Positions 33,633 through 42,728 of a DNA stretch of 64,000 nucleotides are shown here, in pieces (the stretch's first letter is position 1; each line of letters starts with the position of its first letter). The stretch covers positions 558,001 to 622,000 of the forward strand of contig SHNF01000002.1 of assembly GCA_004295085.1 (NCBI GenBank), written 5' to 3'. Both the position numbers and the translations under genes were made by a program. The notes below the pieces were generated by a model. The model worked only from the letters and a program-made list of their open reading frames with translations, was not told the origin of the DNA and ran no database searches. The stretch is from Planctomycetota bacterium (GTDB lineage Bacteria > Planctomycetota > UBA1135).

Positions 33633-34281
33633 GGAGCAGCGCGGGCGCGCGGACTGGGCTGCGCTCTATCGGGATGAGGATACGGCTGCCGGCTATGAGC
33701 GACGCTTTCGTGGGCCGCTGCGGGCGTGGAACAACCGGTGGGTGTGGCGCGTGGTGGCCGCCGAGCTGCAGCGGCTTGGCGGCGGCTCCTGGCCGGCGCG
33801 GGTGGTGGATGCGCCGGCGGGAACGGGACGGTTCACGGCGGAGCTGGCGGCCCGAGGCAGCCGCGTGGTCCACCTGGACCGCAGTCCGGCCATGTTGCAA
33901 CGGCTGCGTTCCCGGCACGGGCCCGGAATGGAGGTCGTTGGCGACCTGCGCCGGCCGCCGCTGCGGCGCCAGGAGGGAGCCGTGGTGCTGTGCCTGCGCT
34001 TGATGCAGCACCTCGGCGCGGGCGAGCGGATCGAGGCCCTGACGGGCCTGCGCGGGCTGGCCGGGAGGGCGCTGGTGGCCTACTATCCGGGCTGGCATTA
34101 CAAGGATTTCCTGCGTCGCTTGCGCTACCGCGCCGGCCTGCCTCATCGCAGCCTGCGCCCGCGTCTCCGGGTCGAGGACTTGCGGGAGGAGGCGGCGGCG
34201 GCGGGCTGGAGGCTGGTGCGCTGGCGCCGGGTCCTGCCCTTGCTGTCGGAGTACGTGCTGCTGTCCCTGATCGAAGCCTGA
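33604..34281 (+). CDS. SAM-dependent class I methyltransferase
   Basis: 225 aa from GTG 33604, the only reasonable in-frame start; this makes it overlap the divergent mutY gene by 29 nt. The Rossmann motif I is VVDAPAGTGRFTAELAARG, with VVHLDRSPAML as the acidic strand-2 motif. Substrate unknown; the Arg-rich C-terminal half and the YYPGWHYKDFLRRLRYRAG segment resemble small class-I methyltransferases of cell-envelope or lipid loci, but that is weak. Its TGA overlaps the ATG of the following membrane-protein gene by 1 nt, so the two are coupled. Confidence 0.8.
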   Translation: MARTAESAGTEQRGRADWAALYRDEDTAAGYERRFRGPLRAWNNRWVWRVVAAELQRLGGGSWPARVVDAPAGTGRFTAELAARGSRVVHLDRSPAMLQRLRSRHGPGMEVVGDLRRPPLRRQEGAVVLCLRLMQHLGAGERIEALTGLRGLAGRALVAYYPGWHYKDFLRRLRYRAGLPHRSLRPRLRVEDLREEAAAAGWRLVRWRRVLPLLSEYVLLSLIEA

Positions 34282-37169
34282 TGGCCTTCCTCGTCGTTCC
34301 GGCGCTGTGCGCGATCTTCGCATTCGCGTGGAGCGCGTTCCTGGCGGGCGTGGCGGACGCGGGCGCCATCGCCACGGGCGGGGACGACGGGCGGAGGATG
34401 CTGGCCGCGGGCGTGGTGCTGCTGGCCAGTGCGGTCGGGGCGCGCCGGCCGCGCCCTGCCGGACGCGACGCGTGGCTGGCCTTGCTGTGGGCGACCGCGG
34501 CCGGACTGGCCCTGCCGGGACTGGCTGCAGCCGTGGCCGGACCCGCGGCGGGCGAGCCAAGGTCCCTGGCGAGCGTGGTCGCGCTGGCGTTCCTGGCGCT
34601 GGTCCTCGGCTGGCCGCTGGCCCGGATCGGCGGCCTGCTGTCCGCGCGCGCCGAGGAAGCCGGCCCGGGCGGATGGAGCGCGCTGCTGGCAGGCGCCATG
34701 GCGGGCTGGGTGGCGTCGCAGCGCTTCGGAATGGGGCCGCGCGGCTTCATCCTGGTGGCCATCCTCCTGGCCTTGAGCGCGCGCGCCGTGTTTCCCGGGC
34801 GCGCGGGCGGCGCCGCCGTGAGCTACCGGTCCGGCGGCGTCGGCGAGCGCATGGCGCCGGCGCTGTTCGCGCTGTCCGCGACCCTGGGCGTGCTGTTCCT
34901 GCTGCCCTACCTCGAGACCTTCGACGGGTCGGCCGCCACCGAGGACGGCGCGCGCCTGCTGTCCTTGAGCGTGCCGTTCCTGCTGGCGGCGGTCACGCTC
35001 GGCGCCGCGTTCGCGGAGACGCGCGCCGCCGCGATCGGCGCCGCGCTGCTGGGCTCGGTGGCGGCGCTGGGCTGGTACGCGGCCGGGCGCTGGATCGAGC
35101 GTTACGGCGATCCGCGCGCGTTCAGCGGCTTCCTGGATTCCGAACTGGTGCGCGGCCTGATCGGGGGCGGCGAGCGGCCGCAGGAAGGCCAGCCCGGCTA
35201 CGTGGCGGCGGTGACCGTGCGCACCACGCTGCTGGCGACCCTGGCCCTGGGCGCCGCGTTGCGCGCGGCGCTGCCTGGCTCGCGGGAGCCGGTGCGCCCG
35301 TCGCGGCTGCTGAGCGTGGTGCTGGCGGCGGCCGCCCTGGGCCTGTTCGTCGCCGCCTTCGGCCACCCGCAGCTGACGCCCTGGCGCCTCGCGCTGGCGG
35401 TCCTTGCCGCGCTGGCCGGCGGCGCCGCTGCGGCTCTCGCCGGCAGATCCCGGCCGTTGCCGCTGCGCGCCGGACTGGCGCTGCTGGTGGTGGCGGCACC
35501 ACTGGTCGTCATGGGCGTGCCCAGGGCCCCCCGGTCCGGGGTGCCGTTCTTCGACAACTTCGAGAACGAGGTGCGCGTGCAGTTCCCCGCGCTGCGCTCG
35601 CTGGCGCGCGTGATCGAGCGCAACGGCGGCCCGCCGCAGAGCCGCTTGCAGCTGGCCGACGGACGCAGCGGGCTCACTCCTGAGCCGGAGGCGGAGGAAG
35701 CGAGGCGCATGGAAGCCGTGTTCGCCCTGGGCCTGGCCCGCGATCCGCAGCGGGCCTTGCTGGCCGGAACGCCGCATCCGGGCACGTTCACCGAGTGGCG
35801 CCAGGCGGGCGTGCGCGAGCTGCACCTGGTCACGGATCCGCCGGAGCTGGCGCTGGCCGCGGCGGCGGCCCTGCCCGGCTGGGACGGCGCCGCGCCCGAC
35901 GCCGTGTACCGCTCCGCCGGCATGGCGGAAGGGCGCTACGGCCTGATCCTGCTGCGCGACGACACGCCGTGGGAAGGCCGGCGCAGCGTGCTGCGCCCTG
36001 CCCTGATCGCGGCCAGCGCCCGTCGGCTGGCCCCCGGCGGCGTGCTGGCGCTGGCCCTGGATCCGGAACGCTGCGTGCCGGGCACCGTGCAGGCGGCCTG
36101 GAACCAGATGCGCGACCGCTGCGCCACGGTGAGCCTGTGGCTGCTGCCGCGCGGCGTACGCACGCCGCGCCTGCTGGTCGCCGGCACCGATGCCGCTGAC
36201 TTCAACCCGGCGTTCCCGGAAGACGTGCGCGCGCGGCTGGGCGTGTACGGCCTGCCGCTCGACGCAGCGGACGGACTGGGCGTGCTGCTCCTTGCTTCCG
36301 GCCGGCAGTGGGAGACACGGCACGCGCTGCCGCTGGCCCCGCCGCTGGCGCGCGCGCTCCCGCTGCTCGCCGAAGTGGAGTACCGCCGGCCCGACCCGAT
36401 CCGCCCGGCCCAGCGCGCCGCGCGCGTGCTCGCGGACCTGCAGGAGGAGCTCGGCGCACAGGCGGCGGGAACGCTGCTGCCTTTCTACAGCGCGCATCTC
36501 GCGGCGCAGATGCGCAGCCCCGCGGACGACTCCTTCGCGGACACCTTGACCACGCCCGAGCACGAATGGACCGATCTTTCCGAAGAGGCTCTGGACATGC
36601 TGGCGGAACTCACGCGGCGCAGCCGGAGCTCCGTGCTGCTCCAGCTCTGGACGGAGATCGCGCCGACCATGCTGCACCGGCGTGAAGTGGAGTGGTGCCA
36701 GCGCTACTACGGCGCGCTCGTGGAGGAGATGGGCATGGACGCGCCGGCCTTCCGCCTGGCGCTGGCGCAGGCCGCCCTGGAGTCTCTGGACCCGGAAACG
36801 GCCCTGGCGCACGCGGAGCGGGCCTTGCAGGCGGCGCCGGGCCGACGCGAGGCCCAGTGGCTGCGCGCGCGCAGCCTGGCCGCGCTGGGCCGCCACGCCG
36901 AGGCCGCAGCCGGCTTCCGTGCGCTCGCGGAGAGCCGCCAGGCCAGCCTGGAGGAGCTCCTCCCCGTGCCGGAGCGCGAGGTTTTGCGCGGCTGGGCCGA
37001 GCAGGCCCTGGCCGCGGGCGACCGGGAAACGGCGGAGCGCGTGGCGCGCCGACTGCAGCAGGAGCACGGCGCGGAGGCCCTGGGCGCAGAGCTGGCGCGC
37101 CTGCTCGGCGTCGCCGTGGCGGAGCCGGCGCTCGTGCATCCGGAAGGCGCCCCGGAGCCCGAGCGCTGA
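34281..37169 (+). CDS. Polytopic membrane protein with degenerate spermidine-synthase-like domain and TPRs
   Basis: 962 aa from ATG 34281. Roughly the first 420 residues form 11-12 hydrophobic segments. Residues ~430-700 resemble the soluble half of 'fused MFS/spermidine synthase' proteins (a strand/helix alternation with YGLILLRDDTPW and RLAPGGVLALALD), but the glycine-rich aminopropyl/SAM-binding motif is absent, so catalysis is doubtful. The C-terminal ~170 residues contain TPR-like helices (ETALAHAERALQAAPGRREAQWLRARSLAALGRHAEAA). The only other gene in this run is the methyltransferase, coupled by TGATG. Function unknown. Confidence 0.65.
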   Translation: MAFLVVPALCAIFAFAWSAFLAGVADAGAIATGGDDGRRMLAAGVVLLASAVGARRPRPAGRDAWLALLWATAAGLALPGLAAAVAGPAAGEPRSLASVVALAFLALVLGWPLARIGGLLSARAEEAGPGGWSALLAGAMAGWVASQRFGMGPRGFILVAILLALSARAVFPGRAGGAAVSYRSGGVGERMAPALFALSATLGVLFLLPYLETFDGSAATEDGARLLSLSVPFLLAAVTLGAAFAETRAAAIGAALLGSVAALGWYAAGRWIERYGDPRAFSGFLDSELVRGLIGGGERPQEGQPGYVAAVTVRTTLLATLALGAALRAALPGSREPVRPSRLLSVVLAAAALGLFVAAFGHPQLTPWRLALAVLAALAGGAAAALAGRSRPLPLRAGLALLVVAAPLVVMGVPRAPRSGVPFFDNFENEVRVQFPALRSLARVIERNGGPPQSRLQLADGRSGLTPEPEAEEARRMEAVFALGLARDPQRALLAGTPHPGTFTEWRQAGVRELHLVTDPPELALAAAAALPGWDGAAPDAVYRSAGMAEGRYGLILLRDDTPWEGRRSVLRPALIAASARRLAPGGVLALALDPERCVPGTVQAAWNQMRDRCATVSLWLLPRGVRTPRLLVAGTDAADFNPAFPEDVRARLGVYGLPLDAADGLGVLLLASGRQWETRHALPLAPPLARALPLLAEVEYRRPDPIRPAQRAARVLADLQEELGAQAAGTLLPFYSAHLAAQMRSPADDSFADTLTTPEHEWTDLSEEALDMLAELTRRSRSSVLLQLWTEIAPTMLHRREVEWCQRYYGALVEEMGMDAPAFRLALAQAALESLDPETALAHAERALQAAPGRREAQWLRARSLAALGRHAEAAAGFRALAESRQASLEELLPVPEREVLRGWAEQALAAGDRETAERVARRLQQEHGAEALGAELARLLGVAVAEPALVHPEGAPEPER

Positions 37170-37325
37170 GGTCCTCAGCCGGCGTTCACGCCGCCATGCC
37201 CCGTTTTCTTTTCTGCGCCTCCACGGCAGCCTCAACATCGGGGATAGGATTTCCCTCTTCTCCGCCCGCCACACCCCAGTTCTTCGCAGCGGGCTTCCCT
37301 GGAACCTTCGGCTTCGAGAACCTCC

Positions 37326-39188
37326 ATGCGCTCGATCCATGCCTTCGCGGCGCTGCTCGCCCTGGCCTTGCCCCTGTCCGCGCAGCACGTCCGCCCCGTC
37401 ACCCAGATCGACGCCGGCACCACCACCGGCGTCGCCTTCGCCCCGTCCGTCTCCAGCGATGGCAACCTGACCGCGGTCGTGTACAACGACGGCGACATCT
37501 CCGGCATGCCGGGCACCGGCACCAACAACGTCTACGTGATCACGGCGGACGGCCGCGCCATGACCTTCGGCGCCCCCGCGCCCGTGGACAATGACCCCGG
37601 CACCGCCGCCAAGTTCACCCAGTTCGACTCCTGCTGGGTGTACGGCAACAGCATCTACGTGGTCTGGCGCGACAACCGCAATGACGACGCCGGCACCACC
37701 TCCATCACCGAGAACGACCTGTTTGCCAACGCGTCCCACGACGGCGGCGCCACCTGGATGGGAGAAGTGCTGCTGGACAAGGGCTATCCCGCCGGCGCCA
37801 CCAGCCGCACCGTGCGTGACTTCGCCGTGCACGTGAACGACAACGGCACCGGCAGCGGCGGCGACGACCACGTCTACGTGCTCACCTCGACCGAGGGCCC
37901 GACGGGCAGCGGCAATGAGGAGCTGTACCTGGTCTCCTCCCATGACGGCGGCGCCACCTTCTCGGCCGCCGTACCCGTCTCCGCGCTCGGCATCGGCGTG
38001 GCGGACGTCGACTTCATCGCGCTCGGCAGCGACGGCATGACCGTGCACGCCGCTTGGCAGGACAACCGGTTCGGCGCCACCACCTTCGACGACATCTGGT
38101 ACCAGCGCAGCACCGACGGCGGCGCCACCTGGCAGGTCGCCGACGTGCAGCTCAACGACATCAGCGGCGGCCAGGGCGACGGCGAGTTCGAGATGAGCCT
38201 GGCGGTGGACCCGGTCACCGGCGCTGTCGCGGTGGCGTGGCAGGAGGAGCGCGCCTCGGCGACCAACGAGGAGCTGCAGTTCACCATCTCCCTTGACAGC
38301 GGAATCACCTGGGCCAGCGACGTCCAGATCGGCACCTATGGCTCGAGCGTGGACGTGGACTTCACCCCTGGCGCGATGGAGATCGTCAATGGCGAGATCG
38401 GGGTCATCTGGAATGACCACCGCAACGGCCCGACCAGCGGTGACGACGACGTCTTCATCTCCACCTCCAGCGACAACGGCGCCACCTGGTCCGCCGACGT
38501 CGAGCTGTCCGTGAACGGCGGCGGCTTCGCCACTTTCGGCCGCCCGCGCGCCGGCCAGGATTGCGTGGTCGCCACCTGGACCTCCGACGTGTTCCCCAAC
38601 ACCGCCGAATCCGCCTTCTCCCGCGACGGCGGCGCCACCTGGAACGCCATGAGCGCGGTCAACGTCTCCGCCAACACCGGTGACGTGGATTTCGCCGAGA
38701 TCGCGTTCAACCGGACCTACAACAACGCGATCGCCGTCTACCTCAGCGATGATTCGGGCAACAACCGCCTGTTCGCCGGCGGCTACCGCCCGCAGACGCT
38801 CACCGTGCCGGCCACCGTCACCGCCGGCCAGGTGGTCAGCTTCAGCGTCAGCAACTGGCCCAGCGTCGAGGCCGGCGACTTCTTCGCGGTCCTGGCCTCC
38901 GGCGGCACCGGCAGTTTCGCGCTTCCGGACGGCCGCAACTCCGGCCTCCTCAGCGACGCCATCCTGAGCCAGACCATCGCCATGAACCAGAGCGCAGTGA
39001 TGAGCGGACCGATTCCCGGCCCGCTGACCGGCATCATCAGCGGCGCCGGCACCGGCAGCGGCGTCAACTTCATGTTCCCGAACACGGTTCCGCCGAGCAC
39101 GACGCTGCGCATGATCGCGGTCGGCTTCGACGTGCCGCCGCTGACGCTCGGCTCCATCACGGACATCGAGTCCATGCTGGTGCAGTAG
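37326..39188 (+). CDS. Secreted Asp-box (sialidase-like) propeller protein with C-terminal module
   Basis: 620 aa; signal peptide, cleavage near PLSAQHV (residue ~19). Six Asp-box motifs S/T-x-D-x-G-x-T-[WF] are visible: SHDGGATW, SHDGGATF, STDGGATW, SLDSGITW, SSDNGATW and SRDGGATW. They mark blades of a six-bladed sialidase/BNR propeller. The Arg triad and the Tyr/Glu nucleophile pair of true sialidases are not evident, so binding rather than hydrolysis is likely. The last ~130 residues are a separate beta-rich domain beginning VSFSVSNWPS and ending LRMIAVGFDVPP. A hairpin follows the stop. Confidence 0.8.
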   Translation: MRSIHAFAALLALALPLSAQHVRPVTQIDAGTTTGVAFAPSVSSDGNLTAVVYNDGDISGMPGTGTNNVYVITADGRAMTFGAPAPVDNDPGTAAKFTQFDSCWVYGNSIYVVWRDNRNDDAGTTSITENDLFANASHDGGATWMGEVLLDKGYPAGATSRTVRDFAVHVNDNGTGSGGDDHVYVLTSTEGPTGSGNEELYLVSSHDGGATFSAAVPVSALGIGVADVDFIALGSDGMTVHAAWQDNRFGATTFDDIWYQRSTDGGATWQVADVQLNDISGGQGDGEFEMSLAVDPVTGAVAVAWQEERASATNEELQFTISLDSGITWASDVQIGTYGSSVDVDFTPGAMEIVNGEIGVIWNDHRNGPTSGDDDVFISTSSDNGATWSADVELSVNGGGFATFGRPRAGQDCVVATWTSDVFPNTAESAFSRDGGATWNAMSAVNVSANTGDVDFAEIAFNRTYNNAIAVYLSDDSGNNRLFAGGYRPQTLTVPATVTAGQVVSFSVSNWPSVEAGDFFAVLASGGTGSFALPDGRNSGLLSDAILSQTIAMNQSAVMSGPIPGPLTGIISGAGTGSGVNFMFPNTVPPSTTLRMIAVGFDVPPLTLGSITDIESMLVQ

Positions 39189-39216
39189 AGCCTCGGTTTC
39201 TTCGAGTCTCATCCAG

Positions 39217-39242
39217 AGGGCCGCGGCACTCACCGCGGCCCT
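39217..39242 (+). terminator. Hairpin after the Asp-box propeller gene
   Basis: A 10-bp perfect GC-rich stem (39217-39226 with 39233-39242), loop CACTCA, 28 nt after the stop at 39188. No clear T-run follows. Its distal arm touches the -35-like element of the next gene, so terminator and promoter abut. Confidence 0.5.
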
Positions 39243-39269
39243 TGCTGCGCTTCACAAACGTGGTATTGT
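39242..39269 (+). promoter_or_regulatory. Putative sigma-70 promoter close to a start codon
   Basis: TTGCTG (39242-39247), a 16-nt spacer, then TATTGT (39264-39269), which ends 8 nt before ATG 39278. Four of six bases match consensus in each box. No Shine-Dalgarno sequence lies in the 8 nt, so the transcript may be leaderless or nearly so. Confidence 0.45.
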
Positions 39270-39277
39270 TCCAGGCC

Positions 39278-40210
39278 ATGAGCATCGCTTTTCTCCTGCT
39301 TTCCCACTTGCTCCTGCAACAAGATCCACCTGGCCAGACCCCGAACAGCGTCACTATGGCCTTCGGATGGCCGACCTCCGGAAGCGTGCAAGTCTCCGAG
39401 ACAGCGCTCCGAAAGGGCAAGATCGCCGAGATCTCCTACCTGCTTTCGTGGGCGCCCGTGCAGGACAAGGACGGCTTCGTCCTGGAGTACAAGAACTTCG
39501 AGATCGGTAGCTTCGATGGAATCCCGGCCGATGATCCTCGGCTCAAGTCCGCACTCCCTATGATCCAGGCTGGCGCCGCTGCGATCCCCAAGTTCCTCAT
39601 CAGCGAGGACGGACACCTGCTCGAGTTCCTGGACTATGACAAGACGCTCGACGCGGTGCTGGACATTGCAAAACGGAATGGCGGCCTGAACGCTGACCAG
39701 TTCAAGCAGTTGGAGCAGCAGATGCGCTCTCCACAGGCGCAACAGCTCATGCAGGAAGTTTCCAGGAAGTACTGGACCTCGTGGGTCGAAACCTGGATCG
39801 ATCTGGAGATCGGACAAGGCGAATCGCTTGAGAGCGTTGTCGAACTCCCCATTGCCGGCGCCGCAGAGCCATGCACGGCGACGCTGACTGTGAGCTGCCG
39901 GGAAGTCTTCCAGCATGAAGGCAAACGGTCAGCCCGCCTCACCATGGATCAAGTGGTGGAGGGCGACAGTGCAAAGGACGCGTTGTTCGCCATGCTCGCC
40001 GCTGTAAGCCCCACTCCGATCCCGGAAGATACCTTCAAAAGAGCGGAGATCCACGACCACGTAGAGGGAGTCTGGGAGGTAGCGACGCTCCTCCCGCACG
40101 AGGTCACGACCCAGCGGCTCGTTACGATTGAGACGCAGGACAACCGCAGCCCCAGGACGGAAGAGGAGCGCCACGACTATCGGTTCCATTGGGTAGACCT
40201 GCCGAAATAG
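39278..40210 (+). CDS. Hypothetical exported protein (lower GC)
   Basis: 310 aa from ATG 39278, which opens a short hydrophobic N-terminus (SIAFLLLSHLLLQQ) resembling a signal peptide. The mature part is mixed alpha/beta and lysine/glutamate rich, with no motif I recognise. Base composition is visibly lower in GC than in its neighbours, and codon choice is less biased (many A/T third positions), suggesting recent acquisition or low expression. It has its own promoter-like element and shares one nucleotide with the start of the next gene. Confidence 0.65.
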   Translation: MSIAFLLLSHLLLQQDPPGQTPNSVTMAFGWPTSGSVQVSETALRKGKIAEISYLLSWAPVQDKDGFVLEYKNFEIGSFDGIPADDPRLKSALPMIQAGAAAIPKFLISEDGHLLEFLDYDKTLDAVLDIAKRNGGLNADQFKQLEQQMRSPQAQQLMQEVSRKYWTSWVETWIDLEIGQGESLESVVELPIAGAAEPCTATLTVSCREVFQHEGKRSARLTMDQVVEGDSAKDALFAMLAAVSPTPIPEDTFKRAEIHDHVEGVWEVATLLPHEVTTQRLVTIETQDNRSPRTEEERHDYRFHWVDLPK

Positions 40211-40803
40211 TGCCGCTGTTGGACTGGGCCGCCCGCTACCGCGCCGGGGACACTCCCTGGGACCTGGGAGGCCCACACCCGGAGCTGGTTGCGCTCTTCG
40301 AAGGCTCGGGCTCGGGGTTAGGGCACTTTGTTGCACCGAGCCGCGCTTACGTTCCGGGCTGCGGCAGGGGCCATGATGCCATCGCACTGGCTCGAAACGG
40401 CTGGTCGGTGACCGCAATCGACGTTGTCCAGGACTTGCAAACCGCTTTTCCACAGGATTTCCACCGCTCGGGCGGGCGGTTCGCGGTTGCCGACGCGTTG
40501 CAGTGGTCCGATGTGCCGTTCGATCTGCTCTGGGAGCACACGTTCTTCTGCGCGCTGCCCCCGGATCAGCGGCCGCATTACGGCCGCATGGCCCGCCGTC
40601 TGGTGAAACCCGGAGGCTGGCTCCTGTCCGTGGTGTTCCCGGTGGGCAAGCAGGATGGCGCGGGGCCGCCATGGGACATGAGTGCCGCCGCGCTGGCCGA
40701 GGCCCTGGGAACTTCCTTCCGGCTCGTGGAGGACCGCCCGGCCGAGCATCCAGGGGCCTGGCGGCCGTGGGCGGAGCGCTGGGCCGGGTTCCAGCGTGTG
40801 TAA
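40210..40803 (+). CDS. TPMT-like SAM-dependent methyltransferase
   Basis: 197 aa from GTG 40210 (TTG 40189 would add 7 residues). Features of the thiopurine S-methyltransferase superfamily: DWAARYRAGDTPWDLGGPHPEL near the start, the SAM-binding YVPGCGRGHDAIALA, VTAIDVV at strand 2, and FDLLWEHTFFCALPPDQR, the family's fourth motif. The natural substrate is not shown; bacterial members methylate thiols, iodide, tellurite or selenite. Its start shares a nucleotide with the previous stop codon. Confidence 0.87.
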   Translation: MPLLDWAARYRAGDTPWDLGGPHPELVALFEGSGSGLGHFVAPSRAYVPGCGRGHDAIALARNGWSVTAIDVVQDLQTAFPQDFHRSGGRFAVADALQWSDVPFDLLWEHTFFCALPPDQRPHYGRMARRLVKPGGWLLSVVFPVGKQDGAGPPWDMSAAALAEALGTSFRLVEDRPAEHPGAWRPWAERWAGFQRV

Positions 40804-40934
40804 CCAGGTCCGGGGATTACCGTCATCCCTCGCATGGGAGCGACCGGGACTTCATGCGCCGTTCACGGCCTGCGGATAACCTATGGTGGGCCGGCACTGT
40901 CGCCTGCCCCTTCCAGATTCCCGGTTAGGCCCAC

Positions 40935-42638
40935 ATGCGACCCCTTCTCGTCCTCACCGCAGCACTGCTCACGGCCGCCTCCGCCGCGGCCCAAGCCGAA
41001 TACATGATGTACGGAGGCACTCCCAGCACCACCGATTGGGAGATCCGCCGCACGTTCGACGTGGACGGTGATCAGCTGTTCCTGACGCCGGGCGAGCGCA
41101 TCGCTTTCGCCGCCGACGGCGCCACCCAGGTCACTTTCGTCAACGACCTGCGCTACGAGGAGCTGCAGGGCGTCCCCTCGGTCTTCGGCGCCGGCGGCGA
41201 CGACGTGATCCTGCGCCTGGTGGACCTGGACGGCGACGGCGTCGCGTCCGGTCCGACCGAAGTCCTGGTGTTCGCCGACACGCGCGCTTCCTTCGGCGTC
41301 GCCAACACCAGCCCCGATGGAGTTGATTTCAGCCCCAACACGCTGGCCCTCTACGTCACCGACGACATCTGGGCCGGCACGCCCCAGCTTGGCAACGGCA
41401 TCAGCATCTACCGCGACATGAACAATGACGGGGACGCGCTGGACGGCGGCGAGTTCTTCCAGTTCGTGAACGGACAGGGCACCATCACCGTGCAGGGCTC
41501 CGGCGGCCCGGTAGTCATCGACTCCGGCGACTTCGAGGCGGTCATGGTGGACAGCAACGAGGTAGCCGTGGCCTGGGCCCAGCAGGACCTGGTCCTCTAC
41601 GCCTTCGCCGACTTCAACGGCGACCGTGACGCCATGGACGCCGGCGAAGCCTGGAATTTCCTGAACCTGGTGGGCGACAAGCCCGGCCTGGACCTGAATG
41701 CCGACGTGGCGGCGGGCGCGCTGCCCAACCCGAGCTGCCCCTCCACTGGCGGTGCCGGTCTGTTCGCGGACCTGGGCGCCATCTCCGTGGACCACGGCAC
41801 CGGTCCCGGCGGCCTGGACGTGTACTGGATCGCCAGCATGGCCTCCAACTCGAGCTGCGCCAGCGGCGCCGGCTTCGTGTACCGGGGCGTGGACCTGAAC
41901 CAGGACGGCGACCTCAACGATGCCGGCGAGGTGAAGCTGTGGCTGGACGGCGCCAACAACGCCTTCATGCTGTACCCCGTCACCAGCATCTACGACGCCT
42001 ACAGCCACAACGGCGGCGTGTCCATCCTGCAGGGCAACGGCCCGCAGGGCACGCAGTACATCCAGGATTCGGTGTACTTCCTGCGCGACCTCAACGGCGA
42101 CGGCGACGCCGAGGACTTCGACGAGCAGGTGCTGCGCTACGCCTGGGATCCGGACGGCGCCTTCACCGTGAGCCTGGCGGTCGTCCCCGCGGGCGCTTTC
42201 AACGAGCCTTCGGTGCCGAGCTTCACCATCTTCGGCACGCCGGGCAGCACCTCCATCGGCGGCCAGCCGCGCATCGGCTACAACGGGCTCCCGGGCCTGG
42301 GCCAGAGCTTCGACGTCACTCTGACCGGCGCGCTCCCCGGGCGCACGGTCATCAGCATCTTCGGCGCATCCAACACCCAGTGGAACCGGCCGCCCCTGTT
42401 CAACCTGCCCCTGGATCTGACTTTCTTCGGGATGCCGGGCAACACCTTGTACGTGTCCGTCAACCAGCAGGTGTTCACCCGCGGCGACACCCAGGGCAAC
42501 GCCTCGGCCACCTGGTCGGTGCCCAACGACCCCAATCTCGACGGCCGCCACATCTACTTCCAGTGGTACGTCACGGACCCGTTCATCAATCCCCGCGGCG
42601 CGGTCACGTCCGACGCCCTGGACGGCGTGATCCACTGA
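40935..42638 (+). CDS. Secreted protein with calcium-loop motifs and C-terminal module
   Basis: 567 aa; signal peptide, cleavage near AAAQAEY (residue ~21). Several acidic DxDGDG-type loops (DLDGDGVA, DMNNDGDALDGGE, DFNGDRDAMDAGE, DLNQDGDLNDAGE, DLNGDGDAEDFDE) are spread through the first ~400 residues. These look like EF-hand/dockerin-like calcium-binding turns, each followed by a G-E-x-x-x-F/W strand. The last ~130 residues form a separate beta-rich module starting at GQSFDVTLTG and ending HIYFQWYVTDPF and SDALDGVIH. A textbook rho-independent terminator follows. Function unknown; extracellular, Ca-stabilised. Confidence 0.75.
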   Translation: MRPLLVLTAALLTAASAAAQAEYMMYGGTPSTTDWEIRRTFDVDGDQLFLTPGERIAFAADGATQVTFVNDLRYEELQGVPSVFGAGGDDVILRLVDLDGDGVASGPTEVLVFADTRASFGVANTSPDGVDFSPNTLALYVTDDIWAGTPQLGNGISIYRDMNNDGDALDGGEFFQFVNGQGTITVQGSGGPVVIDSGDFEAVMVDSNEVAVAWAQQDLVLYAFADFNGDRDAMDAGEAWNFLNLVGDKPGLDLNADVAAGALPNPSCPSTGGAGLFADLGAISVDHGTGPGGLDVYWIASMASNSSCASGAGFVYRGVDLNQDGDLNDAGEVKLWLDGANNAFMLYPVTSIYDAYSHNGGVSILQGNGPQGTQYIQDSVYFLRDLNGDGDAEDFDEQVLRYAWDPDGAFTVSLAVVPAGAFNEPSVPSFTIFGTPGSTSIGGQPRIGYNGLPGLGQSFDVTLTGALPGRTVISIFGASNTQWNRPPLFNLPLDLTFFGMPGNTLYVSVNQQVFTRGDTQGNASATWSVPNDPNLDGRHIYFQWYVTDPFINPRGAVTSDALDGVIH

Positions 42639-42656
42639 TTCCGGCCTGAACCGGGC

Positions 42657-42693
42657 GCGCGGAGGGGGCCGCAGGCCGCCTCCGCGCTTTTTT
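42657..42693 (+). terminator. Rho-independent terminator
   Basis: A 9-bp GC stem (GCGCGGAGG at 42657-42665 with CCTCCGCGC at 42679-42687) followed immediately by six T residues (42688-42693), 18 nt past the stop of the Ca-loop protein gene. It is the only canonical hairpin-plus-T-run I found in the window. Confidence 0.9.
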
Positions 42694-42728
42694 CCGCAAC
42701 CCGCAGGCCTCCGTACGATCCCCTGACC

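Noticed and set aside
37181..37210. A terminator after the membrane-protein gene (short GC stem followed by a T-rich stretch)
   Set aside because: The stem has only 5 bp and the T-rich run begins about 10 nt later, interrupted by C residues; too weak to annotate.
37700..38700. Short direct DNA repeats (Asp-box codons) that might look like a repeat array
   Set aside because: They encode the six S/T-x-D-x-G-x-T-W motifs of a propeller, are unevenly spaced and diverge at synonymous sites; there are no spacers or cas genes.
37326..39188. A functional sialidase
   Set aside because: Asp-boxes are present but the Arg triad and Tyr/Glu catalytic residues are not evident; Asp-boxes occur in many non-enzymatic propellers.
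34143..39233. A long minus-strand open frame (about 1700 codons) opposite the membrane protein and propeller genes
   Set aside because: Same cause. The predicted protein is compositionally biased (Ala/Gly/Arg/His), whereas the plus-strand frames have signal peptides, membrane helices and Asp-box repeats.
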